Below are positions 1 through 5,222 of a stretch of 7,501 bases of DNA, one piece after another. The stretch spans positions 1 through 7,501 of the forward strand of contig URSE01000055.1 in assembly GCA_900550455.1 (NCBI GenBank). Direction: 5' to 3'. Under the pieces are notes generated by a model. It was not told the origin of the DNA, ran no database searches, and saw only the letters and a list, made by a program, of their open reading frames with translations. How positions within the stretch are numbered: position 1 is the first letter of the stretch; each line of letters starts with the position of its first letter. The position numbers and the translations under genes were made by a program. The DNA is from an uncultured Veillonella sp. (GTDB lineage Bacteria; Bacillota; Negativicutes; Veillonellales; Veillonellaceae).

Positions 1-17
1 TCTTCTTAATCTGAAAG

Positions 18-46
18 AAAAGCCCCCTCGCAAGAGGGGGCTTTTT
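18..46. terminator. Bidirectional intrinsic terminator
   Basis: The arms 18-29 and 34-45 pair perfectly (AAAAGCCCCCTC with GAGGGGGCTTTT) around the loop GCAA, a GNRA tetraloop on the plus strand. A T run follows on the plus strand (42-46) and an A run precedes it, so it can stop transcription from either side. It probably ends a gene lying left of the window, and may also back up the putP terminator for minus-strand transcripts. The gene it serves is not visible. Confidence 0.88.
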
Positions 47-94
47 CTATGCTGAAATTTAGTGATAAAAAAGCCCTTAAGGTACATGTAATAA

Positions 95-160
95 AAGAAA
101 TAGGGCCCCTGTCCTTTTGAGCTGACATTCGGTAACGAGTCGTAGTAAAGGGTATTTCTT
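95..160 (+). repeat. Structured repeat element, copy 1
   Basis: The core 118-145 matches 219-246 at 24 of 28 positions, including an unbroken TGAGCTGACATTCGG. It can fold on the plus strand as a head: TGAC(123-126)/GTCG(139-142), a two-base AT bulge, TCG(129-131)/CGA(136-138), and the tetraloop GTAA. An outer GC/GT pair (121-122 with 145-146) lies across a two-base bulge. The head sits on an imperfect stem: 112-117 with 147-152, then 95-102 with 153-160, with nine unpaired bases (103-111) on the left. The minus strand leaves this stem into a T-rich stretch, so it could act as a weak minus-strand terminator. No known RNA family was recognised. It may be a dispersed intergenic repeat, a structured 3' element or a small RNA. 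Orientation is given as plus because the G-U pairs are allowed only on that strand. Confidence 0.6.
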
Positions 161-196
161 GCTAGAGAGTCTCTCCCATTTTATAAATCATTATAT

Positions 197-268
197 GAAA
201 AAGCCCTCGTGGGGTTCCTGAGCTGACATTCGGATACGAGTCATGGCAGGGACCCCACGAGGGCTTTT
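197..268 (-). terminator. putP terminator with long stem and structured loop
   Basis: The arms 199-218 and 249-268 form 20 base pairs with a single G-U, and the 30-base loop is the repeat head described at 219-248. On the minus strand the stem ends in GGGCTTTTTC, a good T run, and it begins nine bases after the putP stop codon, so it is placed to end the putP message. The plus strand also ends in four Ts, so weak termination the other way is possible. The stem is longer and the loop much larger than in an ordinary intrinsic terminator. Confidence 0.85.
219..248 (+). repeat. Structured repeat element, copy 2 (head)
   Basis: This is the second copy of the head, lying 101 bases from the first, and it forms the 30-base loop of the putP terminator stem. 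It folds as GC(222-223)/GC(246-247) across a TG bulge, TGAC(224-227)/GTCA(240-243), an AT bulge (228-229), TCG(230-232)/CGA(237-239) and the loop GATA. Compared with copy 1, two pairs change while staying paired: G-U becomes G-C and U-G becomes U-A. Such changes point to selection on the structure, although two copies are few. The element family and function are unknown to me. Confidence 0.6.
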
Positions 269-277
269 GATAAAGGT

Positions 278-1762
278 TTATAAGATATGCATTTCTTGTG
301 CTCTATCAAATTCTTCTAGCACTTCTTTAGGTGGTTCTTTGTCGAGTTTAGATACCACATAAATGGCGATAGCAGAGAAGATAAAGCCAGGGAGCAATTC
401 GTAAAGGCCAAACCAGGCGAATTGTTTCCAGATAATAACGGTCAAACCACCGACGATGATACCGGCTAGGGCACCATTGCGGGTCATCCGCCGCCAGAAG
501 AGGGAAATCAAGATGGCTGGGCCAAAGGCTGCACCAAAGCCTGCCCAAGAGTAAGCCACCATGGTTAGGATGTAAGAATTAGGATCCAAGGCTAAGAGAA
601 TAGCGATGATGGATACAACTATAACGGTTGCACGAGAAATTAAAATTTGTTCCTTTTCGGAGGCATTCTTGTGGAGGAAGCCCTTGTAGAAGTCCTTGGA
701 GATAGCGGAGGCTGTTACCAAGAGTTGGCCAGAGGCCGTAGACATAATAGCCGCCAGAACAGCAGCCCAGATGAGGCCTGCTATGAAGGAAGGGAAGAGG
801 TCTTGGTTCATGATGAGGAAGACCCGTTCTACATCGGTACCTGTCAATGGTGTAGTAAGGAATACATGTCCTATTAAGCCTACGAGAACGGCAGCGGTTA
901 AGGAGATGATAACCCAGACCATGGCGATGTTGGTAGACTTTTTAAGATCTTTGGCATCGGAGATGGCCATGAAGCGCACTAGGATGTGAGGTTGGCCAAA
1001 GTACCCAAGGCCCCAAGCTAAGGCAGAGATAATACCGATGACCATGGTGAAGGTGTCGGTGCTAGATCCGAAGAGGGCTAAACCTTGTGGGAATTGACTT
1101 TCAATCAGGTTCACTGTTTGGATAGGCCCCCCTAGTGCAAAGGCGCCAGCTATTGGTACGGCTAGGATGGCGAAGAACATGAGTGTCCCTTGGACAAAGT
1201 CCGTGGAGGATACCGCTAAAAAGCCACCTAAGAAGGTGTAGAAGACGACTACACCGGCCGTTATGATTAAGGACCAAGTATAGTCGATACCGAAGACGGT
1301 ATTGAAGAGTTTACCACCAGCTACAAAGCCAGAGGAGGTATAAATCAGGAAGAAGAAGAGGATAAAGAGCGAAGCGATAACCGATAGGGCAGGACTCTTA
1401 TCATGGAAACGATTCTTAAAGAACTCAGGCATTGTGATAGCATCACTAGCGGCTTCCGTATGATTGCGCAATCGCTTGGATACGAAGGTCCAGTTGAACC
1501 AGGTCCCTATGATGAGGCCCACTGCAATCCAGAGGCCTGAGATACCCACCGAATAGGCTAAGCCAGGAACGCCCATGAGCATCCAACCGGACATGTCTGA
1601 TGCCTCTGCACTGAGGGCGGTTACCCAAGGGCCTAACTGTCGGTCACCTAAAATATAGCCACCAACAGAACTGGCGGCCTTACGATAGTAGTAAATGCCG
1701 ATGCCCATCATCAGTCCCAGATAGAGGGCAAAGGCTAATATAATGCCTACATTTTGGTGCAT
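278..1762 (-). CDS. putP: Sodium/proline symporter PutP (SSS family)
   Basis: An inner-membrane transporter that couples Na+ entry to L-proline uptake, for nutrition or osmoprotection. The 494 residues match the usual PutP length of about 480-500. It is hydrophobic throughout, as expected for the family's 13-helix LeuT-like fold, and ends in a short charged tail (about 472-494). Segment 47-67 carries the TM1 signature (TALSAEASDMSGW, with D56, M57 and S58), corresponding to E. coli D55, M56 and S57 at the Na+/proline site. GLGYFGQPHILVRFMA (251-266) and AAIMSTASGQLL (337-348, with S341 and T342 matching E. coli S340/T341 at the Na2 site) are also present. The ATG start is supported by AAAGGAG at 1770-1776, seven bases upstream. 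It appears monocistronic: its own promoter lies upstream and a strong terminator lies directly downstream. No putA proline dehydrogenase is in the window. Substrate is inferred from the family; a related SSS substrate cannot be fully excluded. Confidence 0.93.
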   Translation of the reverse strand: MHQNVGIILAFALYLGLMMGIGIYYYRKAASSVGGYILGDRQLGPWVTALSAEASDMSGWMLMGVPGLAYSVGISGLWIAVGLIIGTWFNWTFVSKRLRNHTEAASDAITMPEFFKNRFHDKSPALSVIASLFILFFFLIYTSSGFVAGGKLFNTVFGIDYTWSLIITAGVVVFYTFLGGFLAVSSTDFVQGTLMFFAILAVPIAGAFALGGPIQTVNLIESQFPQGLALFGSSTDTFTMVIGIISALAWGLGYFGQPHILVRFMAISDAKDLKKSTNIAMVWVIISLTAAVLVGLIGHVFLTTPLTGTDVERVFLIMNQDLFPSFIAGLIWAAVLAAIMSTASGQLLVTASAISKDFYKGFLHKNASEKEQILISRATVIVVSIIAILLALDPNSYILTMVAYSWAGFGAAFGPAILISLFWRRMTRNGALAGIIVGGLTVIIWKQFAWFGLYELLPGFIFSAIAIYVVSKLDKEPPKEVLEEFDRAQEMHIL

Positions 1763-1812
1763 ACTATGACTCCTTTAGAAATGCATAAAGAGTGTTTAAA
1801 AAGAATATTTCT

Positions 1813-1821
1813 ATTATAGCA
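1813..1821 (-). promoter_or_regulatory. putP promoter, extended -10
   Basis: On the minus strand this reads TGC-TATAAT, a perfect -10 hexamer with the extended TGn motif. No good -35 box is found (17 bases upstream reads TATGTT), which is typical of extended -10 promoters. Transcription would start near 1806, giving a leader of about 44 bases that holds the AAAGGAG ribosome binding site. Confidence 0.65.
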
Positions 1822-1830
1822 TTAATGCTA
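1817..1830. promoter_or_regulatory. Perfect 14-bp palindrome over the putP promoter, possible operator
   Basis: TAGCATTAATGCTA equals its own reverse complement over all 14 bases. It covers the extended TG motif, part of the -10 and the spacer of the putP promoter, the position expected of a repressor site. The binding protein is unknown. A chance palindrome in AT-rich DNA remains possible. Confidence 0.45.
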
Positions 1831-1917
1831 GTGTGAACATAGGGTTTTATGACCTTAATCACTGGTAATGAAAGGAAGACTCCATGGTGGAGGAAAAAGA
1901 AAAGTGATTGCTTTTTA

Positions 1918-1926
1918 TGGTACAAT
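1918..1926 (+). promoter_or_regulatory. Candidate recQ promoter, extended -10
   Basis: TGG-TACAAT is a one-mismatch -10 hexamer with the TGn extension, giving a start near 1933 and a recQ leader of about 50 bases. No convincing -35 is correctly spaced. An alternative pairing is TTGCTT (1908-1913) with TTATCT (1931-1936) at 17-base spacing. The exact promoter is therefore uncertain. Confidence 0.45.
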
Positions 1927-1937
1927 AAACTTATCTT

Positions 1938-1959
1938 AGAGACCCTTGAGGTCTCTTTT
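1938..1959 (+). promoter_or_regulatory. Stem-loop in the recQ leader, terminator-like
   Basis: AGAGACC (1938-1944) pairs perfectly with GGTCTCT (1950-1956) around a five-base loop, and the T run extends to 1959. It lies between the candidate recQ promoter and the recQ ribosome binding site. It could be a weak attenuator, a stabilising 5' stem, or a leftover terminator. The seven-pair stem and short T run make strong termination unlikely. Confidence 0.5.
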
Positions 1960-1970
1960 CTTGCCTAGGA

Positions 1971-1977
1971 GAGGGGG
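1971..1977 (+). promoter_or_regulatory. recQ ribosome binding site
   Basis: GAGGGGG lies seven bases before the ATG at 1985 and fixes that codon as the recQ start. An in-frame TTG at 1946 would add 13 residues, but that TTG lies in the loop of the leader stem-loop and the added residues match nothing in RecQ. Confidence 0.8.
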
Positions 1978-1984
1978 AATATAT

Positions 1985-3808
1985 ATGGACCGACGGGCAC
2001 TTGATGTATTACAGCATTACTGGGGTTATGATGCCTTTCGGCCAGCTCAAGAGGTCCCTGTATCCACTCTCTTAGCAGGTCATGACCTGGTGGCTATCAT
2101 GCCAACTGGGGCGGGTAAATCTATCTGCTTCCAAGTGCCAGCCCTCTTGCAAGAGGGGCTCACCATTGTATTTTCACCCCTCATCTCCCTCATGAAAGAC
2201 CAGGTTGATGGCTTGCGCCAGCAAAAGATTCCAGCGGCCTTTATTAATTCGACCTTAGACCAGGAGACCTTTAACAAGACCCTCTACTATGTGCGAATCG
2301 GGGCTGTTAAAATACTTTACATTTCACCGGAACGCTTGGCTAGCCAGTTCTTCCGCAACGTATTGCAGACCCTCAAAATAAGCCAGATTATTGTAGACGA
2401 AGCCCACTGTATCTCCCAGTGGGGACATGATTTTAGGCCTGCCTACCAGCTGATTGGGCAGTTCTTGAAGACCATGCCACATCGACCTGTGGTTGGAGCT
2501 TTTACAGCTACGGCTACTAAGGCTGTAGAAAGAGATATTAAAGTACTGTTAGGGTTAGAAAATGCTCAGGTTCATATTACAGGATTCGATCGGCCTAACC
2601 TCCATTTTGCCGTGGCCCGTCTCTCCCAGCGGATGGACTATATTGTGGATTATGTTAAGGCCCACCAGGAGCAGTCTGGTGTCATCTATTGCATCACCCG
2701 TAAGGACGTTGAGAAGGTCTACCAAAATTTGGTGAAAGCCGGCATCGCTGCTGGTTACTATCACGCTGGCCTACCCGACCAAGTTCGTAAGGATATGCAA
2801 AATAAGTATGCCTTTGATGAAATCCAGGTTATGGTGGCGACCAATGCCTTCGGTATGGGAATAGATAAGTCCAATGTGCACTATGTCCTCCACTACCAGA
2901 TGCCTCGCAATATGGAATCCTATTATCAAGAAGCGGGGCGTGCTGGTCGTGATGGAGGGCCAGCCGCATGTATCCTCCTCTACAATGGGCAGGACGTACA
3001 GGTTCACAAGTACCTCTTAGAACAGTCACAACTAGAGCCAGCCCGCCTGTCTATAGAGCAGAGAAAGCTCCAGGCCATGATTGATTATTGCTTTACTAGC
3101 CAATGCTTGCACAAGTATATGCTAGCTTATTTTGGACAAGAGGTTCCTTGGAACAAGTGCCATAATTGCTCCACCTGCCTCCACCAAGGGCAGGTGCAAG
3201 ATATGACAGCTGAAGCAAAGGCTATCTTCCGGGCTATCAGGGGAACGGATGAGCGCTTTGGGACGACTATGATTTCTGCTATTGTACGAGGCGAGCATAA
3301 TGATCGGATTCGACGGGCTGGATATGATGCTTTGCCTGTTTTTGGCGTCTTGTCGTCCTATAGTGCGCAAGAGGTAAAGGGGATGATTCAACAGTTTGTG
3401 GCCTCTGGTTATCTCCAACAATCCATGGGTAAGTATCCCATCCTATCCCTCCAAGCAGGGGCGGAAGAGGTTTTAGCTGGCCATAGTAAAGTGCAAGAAA
3501 TCAAACAAGAAGTAGCACGACCACGGGCTAAAAGGACTGGTGACCACAGCCGAATTAGTATGGGAGCCAGTACTAATAGTCTCTTTGAAGCTCTTCGCCT
3601 CCACCGTAAGCGGATTGCTCTGACCCAAAAGGTGCCGCCTTACCTGGTCTTTACCGATACGGTTCTTATAGATTTAGCCGCCTTAAAACCTAAAACACTG
3701 GCAGATTTTGCCAATATAAAAGGCGTTGGGGAGGCTAAGCTAAAAAAATATGGCACCTCCTTCTTGGCGGTCATCGCTCAATACGAAAATGACTCGGGTA
3801 GTGTATAA
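1985..3808 (+). CDS. recQ: ATP-dependent DNA helicase RecQ
   Basis: A cytoplasmic 3'-to-5' superfamily 2 helicase of recombination and replication-fork repair (RecF pathway). At 607 residues it is full length (E. coli about 610). Helicase motifs in order: FRPAQ (18-22, Q-type motif), Walker A MPTGAGKS (39-46), FSPLISLMKDQV (63-74), VDEAHCISQWGHDF (137-150, DEAH plus the aromatic-rich loop), TATAT (174-178), IV around 232-249, V at 281-295, and VI QEAGRAGRDG (315-324). The zinc site is C374, C392, C395 and C398. A winged-helix RQC region follows (about 405-498), and a C-terminal HRDC domain (about 530-600), including LHRKRIA and NIKGVGEAKLKKYG. It is first of four co-directional genes, with thyA 34 bases downstream. 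No key residue is missing. The bacterial RecQ assignment is firm; regulation is only suggested by the leader. Confidence 0.96.
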   Translation: MDRRALDVLQHYWGYDAFRPAQEVPVSTLLAGHDLVAIMPTGAGKSICFQVPALLQEGLTIVFSPLISLMKDQVDGLRQQKIPAAFINSTLDQETFNKTLYYVRIGAVKILYISPERLASQFFRNVLQTLKISQIIVDEAHCISQWGHDFRPAYQLIGQFLKTMPHRPVVGAFTATATKAVERDIKVLLGLENAQVHITGFDRPNLHFAVARLSQRMDYIVDYVKAHQEQSGVIYCITRKDVEKVYQNLVKAGIAAGYYHAGLPDQVRKDMQNKYAFDEIQVMVATNAFGMGIDKSNVHYVLHYQMPRNMESYYQEAGRAGRDGGPAACILLYNGQDVQVHKYLLEQSQLEPARLSIEQRKLQAMIDYCFTSQCLHKYMLAYFGQEVPWNKCHNCSTCLHQGQVQDMTAEAKAIFRAIRGTDERFGTTMISAIVRGEHNDRIRRAGYDALPVFGVLSSYSAQEVKGMIQQFVASGYLQQSMGKYPILSLQAGAEEVLAGHSKVQEIKQEVARPRAKRTGDHSRISMGASTNSLFEALRLHRKRIALTQKVPPYLVFTDTVLIDLAALKPKTLADFANIKGVGEAKLKKYGTSFLAVIAQYENDSGSV

Positions 3809-3809
3809 T
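3804..3809 (+). promoter_or_regulatory. Possible internal promoter for thyA
   Basis: A perfect TATAAT spans the recQ stop codon, about 34 bases before the thyA ATG. No recognisable -35 box lies 16-18 bases upstream, and the TG extension is one base out of register. Transcription would start near 3816, leaving room for the GAGG site. The case rests on a single hexamer. Confidence 0.28.
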
Positions 3810-3842
3810 ACTACTATTAGTAGAAATTTAGAGGAAATTATC

Positions 3843-4634
3843 ATGAGCTCAGCAGATACGCAATATTTAGAAATCGTGGCTAATATTTTAGATCACGGCA
3901 CCTATGGGCAAAATCGAACTGGTATAGCTACCTATAAGTTGCCCCACCAAATTATGTCCTTTGATCTAGAGGAAGAATTCCCTATTTTGACCACCAAGTT
4001 TGTTGCCTTTAAAACGGCCATTAAGGAACTTTTGTGGATTTGGCAAATGCAATCCAACGACGTGCGCAAGTTGCAAGAGATGAACGTTAAGGTTTGGAAT
4101 GAGTGGATGCGCGAAGATGGTACCATTGGTAAAGCGTATGGATATCAAATCGCCAAGTATAAACAGTTGGATAATTTGATTAAAACCATCAAGGAAGATC
4201 CTGATTCCCGTCGTATGATCGTCACGCTTTGGAACATCGAGGACCTGCCAGATATGGCCTTGCAACCATGTGCTTATGAAACCCTGTGGGACGTAGCCGA
4301 TGGCCGTCTTAACTGTATGTTGATCCAACGGTCTGGGGATATGGGCCTTGGAATTCCTTTTAATATGGCTCAATATGCGGCCTTGGTCTGCATGATTGCA
4401 CACGTGACAGGTCTAAAACCTGGTCGCTTTACTCATGTCATCAATAATGCTCACATTTATGCCAACCATCTTGAGGCTATGAAGGAGCAATTGGCCCGTC
4501 GAGACAAGGCCTTGGCTGCCCCTAACATTCATATTAATCCAGAAGTAAGGGATTTTTATGACTTTAAACCAGATGACATTAGCCTAGAAGGATATGAACA
4601 CCTAGGCAAACTGTCCATGACTGTAGCTGTATAA
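3843..4634 (+). CDS. thyA: Thymidylate synthase ThyA
   Basis: Methylates dUMP to dTMP with 5,10-methylenetetrahydrofolate, releasing dihydrofolate; a cytoplasmic homodimer. At 263 residues it is near the usual 264. Visible active-site residues are NRTG (R25, phosphate binding), RR at 123-124 (dUMP phosphate from the partner subunit), catalytic C143 in QPCAYETLWD, R163 and D166 in QRSGD, N174 in PFN, and H204 and Y206 in AHIYANH. TAIKELLWIWQ (58-68), PCAYETLW and INPEVRDFYDF (231-241) resemble B. subtilis ThyA and phage phi3T rather than E. coli ThyA. GAGG at 3831-3834, eight bases upstream, supports the ATG at 3843; a longer reading from 3750 would overlap recQ and add 31 unrelated residues. 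The stop is doubled in frame (TAATGA). DHFR, which recycles its product, is the next gene. Confidence 0.96.
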   Translation: MSSADTQYLEIVANILDHGTYGQNRTGIATYKLPHQIMSFDLEEEFPILTTKFVAFKTAIKELLWIWQMQSNDVRKLQEMNVKVWNEWMREDGTIGKAYGYQIAKYKQLDNLIKTIKEDPDSRRMIVTLWNIEDLPDMALQPCAYETLWDVADGRLNCMLIQRSGDMGLGIPFNMAQYAALVCMIAHVTGLKPGRFTHVINNAHIYANHLEAMKEQLARRDKALAAPNIHINPEVRDFYDFKPDDISLEGYEHLGKLSMTVAV

Positions 4635-4731
4635 TGACTACTGTCAAGCAGTGGGGCATGTCCGCTTGTACGCATCCTAGTTGTGAGACTAGCCCCTTGT
4701 GAGCTAGTCTCGTCGTGTTTAAGGAGGAATT
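4635..4731 (+). promoter_or_regulatory. Structured thyA-dfrA intergenic leader
   Basis: The 97-base gap contains a small hairpin, CTACTG (4638-4643) with CAGTGG (4649-4654), and a perfect 9-bp stem, GAGACTAGC (4685-4693) with GCTAGTCTC (4703-4711). A competing pairing GGGGC (4653-4657) with GCCCC (4692-4696) would break both. No T run follows the second stem, so it is not a normal terminator. The stem ends nine bases before AAGGAGG (4721-4727), the dfrA ribosome binding site. It may control dfrA translation, act as an RNA-processing site, or only insulate the genes. It does not resemble the tetrahydrofolate riboswitch as I know it. Confidence 0.45.
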
Positions 4732-5220
4732 ATGTTAGCCTTAATCGTAGCCAAGGCCAAGAATCATGTCATTGGCAGGGATAATCAACTCATTTGGCAC
4801 TTGCCCAAGGATCTGGCCTACTTTAAGAAAATGACTACTGGCCATGTCATTATCATGGGACGGAAGACCTTTGAGTCTCTCCCTTTTCTCTTGCCTAACC
4901 GGGAGCACTGGGTCATTACTAGGGACCATGCCTTTACAGCACCAGAAGGTGTAAAAGTTTTTACCTCCCCTGAAGAGGCTGCTAAGGCGGCTAGGGACCT
5001 AGAGGTAGCCTATGTTATCGGAGGTGCTCAAATCTATGAGGCTTTTATGCCTTTCGTAGATACCCTCTATGTCACCGAAATTGATGAAGACTTTGAGGGG
5101 GATGCCTTTTTCCCACCTATTGATTCCAACCAATTTGACCGCCTACATGTGGAAGAGGGGGTCATGGATGATAAGCATCCCTATCCCTTCCGCTTTGTAA
5201 CCTATAAGAGAAAGGCCTAA
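4732..5220 (+). CDS. folA: Dihydrofolate reductase
   Basis: Reduces dihydrofolate to tetrahydrofolate with NADPH in the cytoplasm, completing the cycle opened by ThyA; the target of trimethoprim. At 162 residues it is the usual length for a chromosomal bacterial enzyme (E. coli 159). Numbering follows E. coli closely: W22 and the catalytic acid D27 in IWHLPKDLAYFKK, the NADPH-binding MGRKTFESL with R44 (42-50), R57 in LPNR for the folate glutamate, IGGAQIY (96-102), and the C-terminal LYVTEID with GDAFFP (112-128). The ATG follows AAGGAGG with only four bases between, a short but workable spacing; no better start exists. Its stop is two bases before tex, whose ribosome binding site lies inside its last codons. 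D27 shows it is not an R67-type plasmid enzyme. Nothing by eye predicts trimethoprim resistance. Confidence 0.95.
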   Translation: MLALIVAKAKNHVIGRDNQLIWHLPKDLAYFKKMTTGHVIIMGRKTFESLPFLLPNREHWVITRDHAFTAPEGVKVFTSPEEAAKAARDLEVAYVIGGAQIYEAFMPFVDTLYVTEIDEDFEGDAFFPPIDSNQFDRLHVEEGVMDDKHPYPFRFVTYKRKA

Positions 5221-5222
5221 TT

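Noticed and set aside
49..120. A 23-codon reading frame after GAGGGGG (34-40)
   Set aside because: The apparent ribosome binding site is the terminator stem, the peptide matches nothing I know, and the frame ends inside the repeat motif.
118..146. Group II intron domain V
   Set aside because: The AGC start, two-base bulge and tetraloop give a slight likeness, but the bulge is on the wrong side, the stem is too short, and no intron protein is present.
118..248. Integron attC sites, T-box or a CRISPR array as an explanation of the repeats
   Set aside because: The integron core sites (GTTRRRY/RYYYAAC) and the T-box sequence are absent, and two inexact copies within unlike stems do not make a CRISPR array.
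1880..1892. CTCCA/TGGAG inverted repeat as an operator
   Set aside because: Only five pairs with a three-base centre, within range of chance.
1946..1984. TTG start extending recQ by 13 residues
   Set aside because: The codon lies in the leader stem-loop, has no ribosome binding site, and the ATG at 1985 has one at the right spacing.
3750..3842. Upstream start for thyA overlapping recQ
   Set aside because: The 31 extra residues are not ThyA-like, and the ATG at 3843 has its own GAGG site and gives the family's usual length.
3966..4403. 145-codon open frame antisense to thyA
   Set aside because: It has no recognisable domain or good ribosome binding site and lies wholly inside a well-supported gene.
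4635..4731. Tetrahydrofolate riboswitch upstream of the DHFR gene
   Set aside because: The conserved core of that class, as I know it, is not seen; only simple hairpins are visible.
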